64,000 nt of DNA from an uncultured Lachnospira sp. (GCA_910585095.1 CAJUBU010000002.1:97369-161368), one strand, 5' to 3'. Positions 18,618 through 28,122 are shown, counted from the first letter of the stretch. Notes: generated by a model from the sequence alone, not told the origin. Numbers and translations: made by a program.

Positions 18618-18867
18618 TCTTATCACCATCTTTTTAATAATTTTTTTAAGTATATCATATTTTTTTATACATAGCATAATAATTCAACAAAAACAAGATT
18701 GTTTTAAATATTTTTTTATATATTAACAAACAGTAAGAGTAAAAATATCACCCTCATTTTGAGTTATTATAAATGGAAACAATTTATAATTTGTATTATA
18801 TTTATTATACTAAAAAAAATATAAGATTTTCAATAAGATTATTTTTAGTAAATAGCATAAATTGATG

Positions 18868-18913
18868 CAAAAAGCTGCTGTATGAAGCCTTACAATCTGC
18901 CTCACACAACAGC
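18868..18913 (-). terminator. Probable terminator of the FecR-domain gene
   Basis: GCTGCTGTATGAAGC (18874-18888) pairs at 12 of 15 positions with GCCTCACACAACAGC (18899-18913). On the minus strand it is followed by CTTTTTGC. It is the only strong hairpin between the FecR gene stop and the regulator gene. The rest of 18618-19030 is AT-rich intergenic DNA plus one dispersed repeat. Confidence 0.65.
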
Positions 18914-18943
18914 CCTGCTATTTAAATTTAATATTTTAGTTAA

Positions 18944-18982
18944 GCGGATATTTGCAATTTGCTACACTGCTTGCTTAAACCA
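18944..18982 (+). repeat. Dispersed intergenic repeat, copy B
   Basis: GCGGATATTTGCAATTTGCT followed by ACACTGCTTGCTTAAACCA. The second half (GCTTGCTTAAACCA) is identical to copy D near 56510, and the first half matches copies C and E. Confidence 0.6.
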
Positions 18983-19030
18983 ATTATTATACAAAATGAT
19001 AAATGGTACAATTAATTATATAAATTATTC

Positions 19031-20956
19031 TTATTGTTCCTTAAATATATACTCTTTGGTTACAGAAACATAAAACCTCGAATTTCCTCTATATATAATA
19101 TTCTCATTATCTACTGTCCACAATCCATCTTCCAACTTATATGGAATATTTGTTTTTAATAGATAACTTCCACTTGTATAAACCTTTTGAGTACTCATCT
19201 TTCCATCAAGTACATCGGACATTATATATATATCAGAATCTTTCAATGACCTTGTATCTTTCCAACGTATCTGCCTATTGGACAAATCTTTCATCTGGCT
19301 TCCAGTCATATTAATACTACTTGCCCAAGAAGTCCATTCACTCGTTGTTCCATCATCATATATCACTCTTGTGCTAATCTGATAATTTGCAGGTGCAATG
19401 ATTGTTACAATTCCTACATAATTTCCATTAGGTAATTTTATACCAACAACATACAAAGGTTTTTCTGGCAATTCAATATAATCTGAATGATTATTATCTT
19501 CTTCACCATCTTCAGCTATCCATTGAATTGTTAAATCAGAATTTACCAAAGCATCAAAATCATATTTCCAATACCCTTTTTCTGTTGGCTGCAATGCAGG
19601 CTTACAAACCTGTTCATTTTCTAACACCTTACTTGTGCTAAACACATTATTATTATATACAAACTGAACAATATACGTATGTTGTTCTGGCTGTGTTGGT
19701 ACCTCTGGCTTAGTTGGCACTTCTGGCTGCGTTGGTGTCTCTGGTTTAGTTGGCACTTCTGGCTGCGTTGGTGTCTCTGGTTTAGTTGGTTCTTCTGGCT
19801 GCGTTGGTGTCTCTGGTCTAGTTGGCACTTCTGGCTGTGTTGGTACCTCTGGTTTAGTTGGTTCTTCTGGCTGTGTCGGTGATTCTGGCTTGGTTGGCTT
19901 TTCTGATTCTGTTGGTTTCTCAGCCTGTGTTGGTTTTTCCACATTGGTTGGCTTCTCTATTTGGGTTGGTTTTTCTGGCTGTACTGATGGACTCTCCCCT
20001 GTGGTTGGTTCATAAACGGATTGAGTATCATTATTTGCTTTCCAAACTGTTGTTTGATTATTGTAACTAGGCTGTACATTGATTATATTGTCATCAATAA
20101 CTACTTTTGTTTCTTGTCTCACAATTGTATTTTCTTTTATCTCAGACTCTTTGTTGGTATCAACAGTTTCATTTTTCTTCTCAGCCATTGCAATAGCATT
20201 CTTTTCCTTAATAACTTTTTCCAGCTCACTCTTGTCAATTGAAAAGTTTTTATTCTTTTCATTTGCCAATATCCTATTTAAAAATTGCAATGCATCTAAA
20301 TTAAGATTTTTATAATTGACTGTTCCATTAATGAACTCGTAATTTGCAGTTCCTTTTGTTCCGTCAACCTGTATGGAATCACCTTTTGTTACCATTACAA
20401 TTTCTTCATTCATGGTTCCATCTGGATTTTTTAATTGACAGGCAACGGTTCCTTCCATAACCTCTAATATCGTGTGAGGTGTGCCATCCTTATCATAATT
20501 TACTTCCATTCTAAATGTTGTACCTCTTACAGCCATTGTAGAATTTGGTGTATTGACTTCATAGCTTGAATTTTCTCCAAGTTTATTTTGTAAATTATTG
20601 ATAATAGCACCTTTTTTTAATTCAATAATCGTTTTACTATCTTGACTATTGCCTGAAGCTACCAGCTGAATCTGTGTATCTGCCTCAAGCAAAGCATATT
20701 TATCATTATCCAGCTTTAACTGCATAGAACCGTCTTTTGACACACTCACTTCATCATTGTTTTGTAGCTGCATATTATTGTATGCTTCAAGGGTTTGATT
20801 ATTGTTTCTTTTTACGCTTGCCGTTCCATTTAATTCATACACTTGAATCTGTCTATATACCTCTTTCTTATTCAGGAAAATAAACAGAACAGCAACAATA
20901 GCAACAAGGCTTGCTACCACCGTAGTGGCAATCAAAGCTACTTTTTTCTTATCCAT
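19031..20956 (-). CDS. Membrane-anchored FecR-domain protein with a Pro/Thr-rich stalk
   Basis: 641 residues. A single N-terminal membrane segment (about 7-30) is followed by a FecR-like domain (about 38-170) with the typical GTASVKR start, LEADTQIQL and NSTMAVRGTTFRMEV. A linker then runs into about 20 six-residue repeats of the form PTxPEx (about 330-430), a rigid surface stalk. The C-terminal 200 residues are beta-rich with KPLYVVGIKLPNGNYVGIV and resemble an adhesion or carbohydrate-binding module, but I cannot name it. AAAGGAGATG precedes the ATG. In many bacteria FecR domains pair with CHASE2 cyclases or anti-sigma systems; here a CHASE2 cyclase lies four genes along. It is the last gene of a likely three-gene operon. 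Confidence 0.8.
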   Translation of the reverse strand: MDKKKVALIATTVVASLVAIVAVLFIFLNKKEVYRQIQVYELNGTASVKRNNNQTLEAYNNMQLQNNDEVSVSKDGSMQLKLDNDKYALLEADTQIQLVASGNSQDSKTIIELKKGAIINNLQNKLGENSSYEVNTPNSTMAVRGTTFRMEVNYDKDGTPHTILEVMEGTVACQLKNPDGTMNEEIVMVTKGDSIQVDGTKGTANYEFINGTVNYKNLNLDALQFLNRILANEKNKNFSIDKSELEKVIKEKNAIAMAEKKNETVDTNKESEIKENTIVRQETKVVIDDNIINVQPSYNNQTTVWKANNDTQSVYEPTTGESPSVQPEKPTQIEKPTNVEKPTQAEKPTESEKPTKPESPTQPEEPTKPEVPTQPEVPTRPETPTQPEEPTKPETPTQPEVPTKPETPTQPEVPTKPEVPTQPEQHTYIVQFVYNNNVFSTSKVLENEQVCKPALQPTEKGYWKYDFDALVNSDLTIQWIAEDGEEDNNHSDYIELPEKPLYVVGIKLPNGNYVGIVTIIAPANYQISTRVIYDDGTTSEWTSWASSINMTGSQMKDLSNRQIRWKDTRSLKDSDIYIMSDVLDGKMSTQKVYTSGSYLLKTNIPYKLEDGLWTVDNENIIYRGNSRFYVSVTKEYIFKEQ

Positions 20957-20982
20957 GTTTTACATCTCCTTTCATATATTTT

Positions 20983-22449
20983 TTAAAGCAACGTCTGCTC
21001 TTTAACCGCCTGTTCCAACCACAATACTAGGCGTTCTTCAAGCTTCCCTTCTTGTGCCATCTTCTTTAAAATTCCAAAAGCAGTCTCTTTTGAAAATGGT
21101 TCTTTATATGGTCTATCACTACAAGTCAATGCATCGTATACATCAACCACTGCAAGTATTCTTGTTTCTAACTCCAACTGGTTGCCAGACAAATGATTCG
21201 GATAACCGCTTCCATCTAAAAATTCATGGTGCGATGCAGCAAATCTTGCAACATTAGAATAATGCGAATTAAAATGAACCCTATCAAGAATCCTTTTTGT
21301 CACTACAACATGCTCGCGCATCTGCCTTCGCTCATCTGGCGTTAATGTACCACTTTGTACATGTAAACATTCTTGTTCCCTTTCTGTAAGCCAAGGGATT
21401 ATTTCACCACTATCTGTAACATAAACTACTTTAGCTATTTCATCAACTCTTTTTATTACATCTTCTGTAATATATTCATATGTATCTGTCTGATGTATAA
21501 ATTCAAGATTATCATCCATTTGTTTAATAATATTCTCAAATTCTTCTTTTGTAATTTTTCCTTTAATCATATCCAGTTCATAATATACTTTTAACAGCTT
21601 ATATCGCTGCTCTAACTTGTCTATATCCTTATCCAAACGAGATTTTTTATTCATAATATCAAGCGGTACAACCATCTTTCCAATATCATGCAAAGAAGCT
21701 GCCAATTCAAGCTGTTCCATTCTATTCTCATCAAAATATTCATCACACTCACCCTCACTGTTCTTTTTATTAATATATTTGGCAAGTACATGAGCATATA
21801 TGGTTACATTTCGCGTATGACAGCCATTATAAGGGGTTATCTCATCAACAGCCGTTGCAAATGCTGCCACAAAAGAGTGCATTTGCTGCCTGATTTCTTC
21901 TGTATACATCATATTTGAAACGGCAACACCTGCCTGTGAACCAAGTGATGTGAGCATAAATTCAGAATCTTCATTAAAGGTAATAACATTTCCATTTTTA
22001 TCTAAAGCATTAATCAGCTGAAGCACACCCACCAATTCGGAATCCATATTCATCATTGGTATAACTAACATAGATTCTGTGTGATATCCTGTCATAGAAT
22101 CGTAATTTCTTGGTCCTGAAAAATCAAATCGTTCACTGTTATACACATTTGGAATATTGACAAGCTCCTGATAAATAGCCGCATAAGCACACACATTTTC
22201 CTTTTTCAGCGGTACTGGCGGAAGATTAATTTTTTCTCCGTTTACTCCCTGATTAACATTCATCGATATTGTTTTCATAATCTTAAAATTAAGACTATTA
22301 TCCTGATACAGATACAAAGTACCCGCGTCACAGTTAGAAATCTTCATAGCTTTCACTAATATCATCTCTAACAGCTTATTTTTATCCTTTTCTGTTGTCA
22401 ATTCAATACCCATATTGATAATATCTTTCAGGTCTTTACTACTTAGCAT
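20983..22449 (-). CDS. GAF domain / HD-GYP-type phosphohydrolase
   Basis: 488 residues. A GAF sensor domain (about 15-180) is followed by an HD-GYP domain (about 190-470). Metal-binding motifs are present: HTRN upstream, SLHDIGKM (HD), the paired HH in ASHHEFLDGSGYP, and the terminal DVYDALTCSDRPYK. HD-GYP domains usually hydrolyse cyclic di-GMP. An insertion of about 100 residues with Glu/Lys/Asp-rich helices separates the HD motif from the second half, longer than in most family members. It starts 12 bases after the TIM-barrel gene and ends 26 before the FecR gene, so the three are probably co-transcribed. No diguanylate cyclase is visible in the window. Confidence 0.88.
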   Translation of the reverse strand: MLSSKDLKDIINMGIELTTEKDKNKLLEMILVKAMKISNCDAGTLYLYQDNSLNFKIMKTISMNVNQGVNGEKINLPPVPLKKENVCAYAAIYQELVNIPNVYNSERFDFSGPRNYDSMTGYHTESMLVIPMMNMDSELVGVLQLINALDKNGNVITFNEDSEFMLTSLGSQAGVAVSNMMYTEEIRQQMHSFVAAFATAVDEITPYNGCHTRNVTIYAHVLAKYINKKNSEGECDEYFDENRMEQLELAASLHDIGKMVVPLDIMNKKSRLDKDIDKLEQRYKLLKVYYELDMIKGKITKEEFENIIKQMDDNLEFIHQTDTYEYITEDVIKRVDEIAKVVYVTDSGEIIPWLTEREQECLHVQSGTLTPDERRQMREHVVVTKRILDRVHFNSHYSNVARFAASHHEFLDGSGYPNHLSGNQLELETRILAVVDVYDALTCSDRPYKEPFSKETAFGILKKMAQEGKLEERLVLWLEQAVKEQTLL

Positions 22450-22461
22450 TATCCTTCCCCC

Positions 22462-23256
22462 TTATGAAAGATTTTTGTTCAATGGATAAATTTTTTCCTT
22501 TTTCATGTACTCAAGAGAATATTCCTGTTTTTCAAAAGAATGAATTTCAATCAATACAGAACTCTCTATATGATACTTCATCATTAAATCACTAAAATGC
22601 TTCCAGTCAATACTGCCATCTCCTATTGTTTGATGTAAATCTTTTTTTAAATCATTATCATTAATGTGCATATGCTTAATATATGGAGCAATACGAGCTG
22701 TCCAATTATCCACATCGCCGCCAAACACGCAAGCATGCGCATAATCATAACACAACCCAAATCTTGAATGTTCCTTCATATGTTCTGCCAATGCAACAAT
22801 AGCATCGGGTGTTTGGTCAAACATATTTTCTACAAATATATTTAAGTTTGGATATTCTTTTAATAGCATACTCCAAAAATCTTCATTTTCTTTCAGCCAT
22901 TGATTGTAATAATAATCTTGTGTGAAATTAGGTATAATATTGGTGTGGAATACAACTCCTCTGATTCCTAACTTGTTTGCAATATCCATAGACTGTCTTA
23001 TTCTTTTCATGGATATTTCTCGAATAAGAGAATCACTACTGTGAATTGTCACATCTAAAAATGCGCCATGCATTGTATCAAATGTTCTATCTCTGTCAAG
23101 CGATTTGTAAAAATCAATTCTTTGCTGGACTATCTCTTGGTCATCTAGTACATCTGGTAAAAAAAAATCATTGTACTCAAAATAGGCATTCCATTTTTTT
23201 GCAATAGAAAGACTTTTTTCAATATTTTCTCTGTCTGGAATAATATATACGCTCAT
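22462..23256 (-). CDS. TIM-barrel sugar isomerase/epimerase-like protein (xylose isomerase-like fold)
   Basis: About 264 residues of the xylose-isomerase-like/AP-endonuclease-2 superfamily. Metal-ligand residues expected at strand ends are visible: the Glu in NIFVENMFDQTP, His in YDYAHACVFGGD, His in IKHMHINDND and the late Glu in SVLIEIHSFE. These enzymes isomerise or epimerise sugars, or act as phosphohydrolases; the substrate cannot be told. An upstream extension to 23355 lacks a ribosome site, whereas ATG 23256 is preceded by AAAGGA. Its placement directly before an HD-GYP gene and near a cyclase is unusual for a sugar enzyme. Confidence 0.75.
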   Translation of the reverse strand: MSVYIIPDRENIEKSLSIAKKWNAYFEYNDFFLPDVLDDQEIVQQRIDFYKSLDRDRTFDTMHGAFLDVTIHSSDSLIREISMKRIRQSMDIANKLGIRGVVFHTNIIPNFTQDYYYNQWLKENEDFWSMLLKEYPNLNIFVENMFDQTPDAIVALAEHMKEHSRFGLCYDYAHACVFGGDVDNWTARIAPYIKHMHINDNDLKKDLHQTIGDGSIDWKHFSDLMMKYHIESSVLIEIHSFEKQEYSLEYMKKEKIYPLNKNLS

Positions 23257-23299
23257 TATTTCTAGTTCCTTTTCTATCTTAATCTGCATTATAACTAAA

Positions 23300-23340
23300 C
23301 GGATATTAGCAATCTGCTTTGATTTGTTTATATCTTTATT
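23300..23340 (+). repeat. Dispersed intergenic repeat, degenerate copy C
   Basis: CGGATATTAGCAATCTGCTT parallels the first half of copy B (GCGGATATTTGCAATTTGCT), and is followed by GATTTGTTTA in place of GCTTGCTTA. It lies just upstream of the TIM-barrel gene. Confidence 0.4.
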
Positions 23341-23398
23341 GCTGCTGTGCAGCATTTTATATATGGTATTATTTTATATATGTTATCTAACATTTTAA

Positions 23399-25195
23399 CT
23401 ATAAAACTTCATCTACAGAATATACAAACACACCATTACTTTTGCCTTTCAAAGGAATAATGCCAACTTCGGTCACTTGAACACGCTCTTTTACCTGCTC
23501 ATAGACATCTTGACTGATAAGGATTTGTCCTGGTTTTGCATTGCTTTCTAATCTTGCAGCAGTGTTTACAGTATCGCCAATTGCTGTATAATCCATACGA
23601 GCCTCACACCCAATATTTCCCACGACTGCATTGCCACAGTTTACACCAATACCAAAACTTATTGTTTTGCCAAAACGTTTTTGGAGCTTTTCCTGCAATT
23701 CGGCACTTCCTGCTGCAATATCCCTTGCAGTACATACCGCCTTGTATATATAATCCTCTAAATCAAATGGTGCATTAAACACTGCCATTGTTGCATCACC
23801 AATAAATTTGTCAAGTGTTCCGCCATTTTTAAATATAGAATCTGTCGTAAGATTCAAATACTCATTTAAAATCCCTACAACTTCCTCTGGCTGCAATGAT
23901 TCAGACATTGGCGTAAAACCGCGTATATCAACAAACAACACAGCTATATGGCGATTTTCTCCGCCTAAGGCAATCTGGAAATCTCCTTTTTTTGAAATTT
24001 CCTCCACAACTTGTGGTGCAACATATTTTTTAAATGCAGATAAAACTTTTCTTTTATGAAGCACCTCTGCCAAATATTCATATATTAAGTGTACCACGTA
24101 TGTTAATAACAGAACAATAGGCAATTCTACAATATTTATAATAAAGCCGTTTAAGTATAAAACTTTGCCCACAGCAACATCAAAAACAATCAGAGCCAGC
24201 AATAAAATAATACTGTAACGAATCTTTAATTTTCGGATTAAAAAATAAAATCCTACAACAATAACTGTACATATTAATGCGTAAAGCGCGCTATTAACTG
24301 GAAGTGCTGTTTTTCCTTCCATAACAGCCTCAAGTATATTGGCATGAATTTCTACCCCGTACATCTGTGCGCCTTTTTGGACAGCTACATTGTAGGCATC
24401 CTGAAGTCCTGGTGCATATACGCCAACCAGAACAATTCGGTCAGCAAACGCCCTGACATCAACTTTTCCCTGCATAACATCAAGCATAGAAACAATTTCA
24501 TAAGCGCCGCTTTTTCCTGTAAATGTAAAGCCAAAAATACCATTGGCATCGGTGTCTGGCATCTGCACTGCAATTCCCCTGCTCTCACAGTAATGCCTGT
24601 AAGCACAGATTGCTAAGGAAGGGATTTCTTCTCCCTTATAGTCCGCTTTTGTCAACGCATAACGAATATATCCATCGGTATCTTGTATCGTGTTTGCAAA
24701 GCCATAATCTGTTACTTGCTTTAATGCCTCATATGGAAACTCCACTGTCTCCACATGGTTACTATCCACATAAAGACCATTGGAACCTTGCGTTACTTTT
24801 GTTTTCCTTACCACGTCAACGGCAGTGATAACGTTGCCTGCCTTCTTACAGGCATCGGCAAATTCTTTATCATCTGCATCATTTGTTGTGCCTGCATATA
24901 TAATATCCATAACAATAGCTGAAGGCGCCGACTGCTCATTTTGATTTAACATTTCAATAAGCTGTGCATATCGGCTTCGACTCCATGTTTCAATCTTTCC
25001 ATATTCTTGCAACGTTTTTTCGTCGATTGCAATGATTGCAATATCTTTATTGGCTGTTGTCGGCGTTTGATAACACATATCTGAAAATATCTTATCAAAC
25101 GAATACAAAATCTGCGACCAACATAACAAAAATGTCAATAAAGCAATAATAACAGGAATGATATATTTCCATATAAGTTTTCTTGTATTTTTCAT
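23399..25195 (-). CDS. CHASE2-domain class III adenylyl cyclase
   Basis: About 598 residues. One N-terminal membrane helix, an extracellular CHASE2 domain (about 40-310), two or three more helices (about 315-385), then a cytosolic class III cyclase domain (about 410-580). The two metal-binding Asp are in FVDIRGF and FIGDATMAVF. The substrate-choosing residues are Lys (LDKFIGD) and Thr (DYTAIGD), the pair typical of ATP-using class IIIb cyclases. NTAARLE carries the transition-state Asn and Arg. All are intact, so cAMP synthesis is expected. The longer frame to 25249 has no ribosome site; ATG 25195 follows GGAG. cAMP cyclases of this type are uncommon in clostridia. Confidence 0.92.
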   Translation of the reverse strand: MKNTRKLIWKYIIPVIIALLTFLLCWSQILYSFDKIFSDMCYQTPTTANKDIAIIAIDEKTLQEYGKIETWSRSRYAQLIEMLNQNEQSAPSAIVMDIIYAGTTNDADDKEFADACKKAGNVITAVDVVRKTKVTQGSNGLYVDSNHVETVEFPYEALKQVTDYGFANTIQDTDGYIRYALTKADYKGEEIPSLAICAYRHYCESRGIAVQMPDTDANGIFGFTFTGKSGAYEIVSMLDVMQGKVDVRAFADRIVLVGVYAPGLQDAYNVAVQKGAQMYGVEIHANILEAVMEGKTALPVNSALYALICTVIVVGFYFLIRKLKIRYSIILLLALIVFDVAVGKVLYLNGFIINIVELPIVLLLTYVVHLIYEYLAEVLHKRKVLSAFKKYVAPQVVEEISKKGDFQIALGGENRHIAVLFVDIRGFTPMSESLQPEEVVGILNEYLNLTTDSIFKNGGTLDKFIGDATMAVFNAPFDLEDYIYKAVCTARDIAAGSAELQEKLQKRFGKTISFGIGVNCGNAVVGNIGCEARMDYTAIGDTVNTAARLESNAKPGQILISQDVYEQVKERVQVTEVGIIPLKGKSNGVFVYSVDEVL

Positions 25196-25386
25196 TGCTT
25201 TTTTCTCCAAAACTTTATAAGTACTATAAAAATTAAATATAATATTCAACTTATAACTTAAAAATAAATCTTAATATTCTCTACAAAATAATCAGTTTAC
25301 ATAGTTTATATATATATCGGCAATTTCTTTTAAAAACATAGCGAAAATTGCTATAAAATAACAATTTTACTATAACAATGAAACTG

Positions 25387-26055
25387 CTATAACCATTCTT
25401 TAAAATTGGAATCTAAACTATTGAACTGAAAATCCTTTAACGCATGATCCAATGCTTTTGTAATAGTCTCCGACTGTTTAGCAAGCTTTTCCAATTCCAT
25501 ATAATCATAATCCAACGAAGTTATAAATATCACTCGAACTGCTTTTACAGCCCTATGAACACCATACTGTTTTATATAGGCAGCACCTATCTTACTAAAA
25601 TTCAATCCTTTTCGGACAGCTTCCTTACTGACACGCACCTGTTCTCTATAACTATTCACCGATATCCTTGTCATAAAACCATACGGATGCACATGATATT
25701 TACTGTGCTGTATACATTTAATAGAGTCATAAATTGTGTCGTCTAAAAGAATCTCATCTTCATCAACCAGCAGTTGAATAATTCGAGCATAAGGCGTATC
25801 TTCTTTTATTTGACCAATATCTTTCCCTATAAGAAGAATCTCATTCTCTTTTACTAACGAACAGTCCGTAGTCATCATTTGAACAGAGATGGACGGCATA
25901 GATGCTGCACCTAACTCATATGCCATATCAGGCATAAAAACAATACTGTCACTGTCGTTATCCGGCCAACTATTCATATGAATATGCAATGTTTGCGTAT
26001 AAGAACATTCTATACTTTTATTTAATTTTTTTATTATTTCATCATATATCTTCAA
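25387..26055 (-). CDS. Conserved-looking protein of unknown function
   Basis: 222 residues, not recognised. No signal peptide, membrane segment or common motif is seen. Visible features are a short segment YELGAASMPSISVQM near residue 45-60, two acidic stretches (LLVDEDEILLDD) and a basic segment GAAYIKQYGVHRAVKAVRVIFIT that could be a nucleotide or RNA contact. The start appears to be TTG at 26055, with AAGAGAT a few bases upstream. It is transcribed alone, divergent from the GntR/ABC operon across about 200 bp. Codon use is like its neighbours. Confidence 0.6.
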   Translation of the reverse strand: MKIYDEIIKKLNKSIECSYTQTLHIHMNSWPDNDSDSIVFMPDMAYELGAASMPSISVQMMTTDCSLVKENEILLIGKDIGQIKEDTPYARIIQLLVDEDEILLDDTIYDSIKCIQHSKYHVHPYGFMTRISVNSYREQVRVSKEAVRKGLNFSKIGAAYIKQYGVHRAVKAVRVIFITSLDYDYMELEKLAKQSETITKALDHALKDFQFNSLDSNFKEWL

Positions 26056-26199
26056 ATTATAATCTCTTTTTCTTTTTTATTAATAAAAAATTATACTCCT
26101 ATCCAGAAAAATCAGCAACTATAAGATGAATTACATTTTAACCTTATCTTGCACATATCTGCTTTATTATTCCAACTATGTAAAATAATAATTTTTTTA

Positions 26200-26237
26200 T
26201 TGACAAATGTTATATGGTGTTATATATTATGTATAAC
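26200..26237 (+). promoter_or_regulatory. Promoter and probable operator of the GntR/ABC operon
   Basis: TTGACA (26200-26205), a 17-bp spacer and TATATT (26223-26228) form a good promoter. The spacer and -10 are embraced by GTTATA (26209-26214) and TATAAC (26232-26237), an inverted repeat suited to a dimeric YtrA-type GntR repressor. Repression by the first gene's product is the likely control. Confidence 0.7.
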
Positions 26238-26252
26238 AGTTGAGGAGGTACT

Positions 26253-26633
26253 ATGAAAATTATTATTAGCAACAGCAGCTCCACTCCTATTTATGAACAG
26301 ATTAAAAATGCAATCATAAGTCAAATTATGAATGGAGAGCTCAAGGAAGATGAAAATATACCTTCTATCCGCTCATTAGCACAAGATATACGAATCAGCG
26401 TTATGACTATCAAAAAAGCTTATGATGAGCTTGAACAAGAAGGATATATTATAACAAGGCAGGGAAAGGGAAGTTTTGTAGCACCAAAAAACACCGAGCT
26501 TGCAAAAGAACAGGCAAAAAAAGATATTGAAAAACATATATCGCAAATTATAATGATAGCCAATAAATTTGACATCAGCAATAAAGACATATTGGATTTA
26601 TTTAAATTTTTAATGGAGGATATGACAACATGA
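26253..26633 (+). CDS. YtrA-type GntR family transcriptional regulator
   Basis: 126 residues: a winged helix-turn-helix (about 8-75, with IPSIRSLAQDIRISVMTIKKAY and the wing YIITRQGKGSFV) and a short helical dimerisation tail. That small tail marks the YtrA subfamily, which usually represses an adjoining ABC exporter and is released by cell-wall antibiotics. GAGGAGG precedes the ATG. Its TGA overlaps the ATG of the ABC ATPase gene, so the three genes form one coupled operon with an operator in the promoter. Confidence 0.93.
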   Translation: MKIIISNSSSTPIYEQIKNAIISQIMNGELKEDENIPSIRSLAQDIRISVMTIKKAYDELEQEGYIITRQGKGSFVAPKNTELAKEQAKKDIEKHISQIIMIANKFDISNKDILDLFKFLMEDMTT

Positions 26634-27496
26634 ACAATGCAATAGAAATTAATCATTTAATTAAAAAATACGATTCCAAATTTCAATTGGGAGAAATTAA
26701 TTTAAAAATGCCCAGTGGTACAATTATCGGCTTAATTGGTGAAAATGGAGCAGGCAAAACAACACTTATCAAATCCATTTTAAATATTCTTCATATTGAT
26801 AAAGGCAGTATTAAAATTTTTGACAAAGACTATCAAAAAGAAGAGAGCTTAATTAAAGAAGATATTGGCGTTGTTTTAGATGATATCTTTCTTCCAGAAA
26901 TCTTAAATGTAAAAGATATTGATTCCATTATGAAAGATATTTATAAAAATTGGGATTCCGATTTATATTTTAAATATTTAAAAGATTTTGAAATACCTAC
27001 AAACAAACAGATAAAAAAGTTGTCAAAAGGTATGAGAAAAAAATTTGAGATAGCAACTGCCCTGTCCCATCACCCTAAATTATTAATACTCGATGAGCCA
27101 ACCAGCGGATTAGACCCTGTTGTCCGAAATGAAGTATTAGATATCTTTTTAAAATTTATTTCGGATGAAGAACACACCATCCTTTTATCAACACATATTA
27201 CAAGTGATTTAGAACATATTGCAGACAATATTATTTTTATCGACAATGGTCAAATTATTTTAGAGGACACAAGAGATACTATTATGGACACCTACGGCAT
27301 TTTAAAATGCGATATTGACTATTTTAGAAATATTGATAAAGAAGATATCATTTCTTACAAAAAAAATAAATATGATTATCATATTTTAGTTAAAAATATG
27401 AATCAAATCACAAAAAAATATAGTAACTGCATCATTGATAAAATCACCCTTGAGGATTTAATGGTGCTTATGATAAAGGGGGAAAAATCATGTTAG
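26630..27496 (+). CDS. ABC transporter ATP-binding protein
   Basis: 288 residues with Walker A GENGAGKTT (about 38-46), signature LSKGMRKKFEIA, Walker B LLILDEPTSGLD and switch His in STHITSD. The sequence resembles the ATPases of YtrA-controlled and bacitracin-type exporters. The C-terminal 80 residues are family-variable. The start overlaps the regulator stop (ATGA) and the end overlaps the permease start by seven bases. Substrate unknown; export of an antimicrobial or lipid-linked compound is the usual role. Confidence 0.93.
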   Translation: MNNAIEINHLIKKYDSKFQLGEINLKMPSGTIIGLIGENGAGKTTLIKSILNILHIDKGSIKIFDKDYQKEESLIKEDIGVVLDDIFLPEILNVKDIDSIMKDIYKNWDSDLYFKYLKDFEIPTNKQIKKLSKGMRKKFEIATALSHHPKLLILDEPTSGLDPVVRNEVLDIFLKFISDEEHTILLSTHITSDLEHIADNIIFIDNGQIILEDTRDTIMDTYGILKCDIDYFRNIDKEDIISYKKNKYDYHILVKNMNQITKKYSNCIIDKITLEDLMVLMIKGEKSC

Positions 27497-28122
27497 GATT
27501 AATTAAAAAAGATTTGTTTATGGCAAAAAGCAACTTTAAAACATTAGCAATTATATTTGTTGTATTTACATTTACCGCAATCAACGGAAATGAAAACTTT
27601 GTTTTTATTCCTGCTTTTATGAGCGTTATGATAATGATGTCAACATTTAGCTATGATGAATATAATAAAACCGATGCTTTTATATCAACGCTTCCAAATG
27701 GCAAAAAAAATGCAATCAAATCAAAATATGCAGCAACGCTATTTATTACTTTAATATCCGTTCTATTAACGTTTATTATTTGCGTTGTTGTTGGATATGC
27801 AAAAAATAGTTTAAATATGGAATATATTATAGCAACGACTTTAGGCTGCTGCGTAGGGGTTATATTGTTACAGTCTATTATTTATCCATTTATTTTTAAA
27901 TATGGAATAGAAAAAAGCAGAATCGGAATATTTGTAGGGATATTTGCAATTACAGGCATTGCTGCATTTCTGGCGAAAAGCGGATATACAATAACGATTC
28001 CTCAAAATATCCTCACCTTGCTTAATAATTACTGGATGATAATGATACCGCTTATTACCATCATCATATTATTTCTTTCATATAAAATATCAGAGCATTT
28101 ATATTGTAAAAAGGAATTTTAA
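27490..28122 (+). CDS. ABC-2 type transporter permease
   Basis: 210 residues with about six hydrophobic segments and few charged loops, matching the small ABC-2 permeases encoded with YtrA-type regulators. The opening MLGLIKKDLFMAKSNFK is a typical cytosolic amphipathic start. GGGGG-like AAAGGGGG lies before its ATG inside the ATPase gene. It presumably dimerises and works with the preceding ATPase. It is the last gene of the operon. Confidence 0.88.
   Translation: MLGLIKKDLFMAKSNFKTLAIIFVVFTFTAINGNENFVFIPAFMSVMIMMSTFSYDEYNKTDAFISTLPNGKKNAIKSKYAATLFITLISVLLTFIICVVVGYAKNSLNMEYIIATTLGCCVGVILLQSIIYPFIFKYGIEKSRIGIFVGIFAITGIAAFLAKSGYTITIPQNILTLLNNYWMIMIPLITIIILFLSYKISEHLYCKKEF

Noticed and set aside
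19681..19980. Tandem 18-bp repeats as a possible CRISPR or minisatellite
   Set aside because: They are in frame and encode PTxPEx repeats of the FecR-domain protein, with no spacers.
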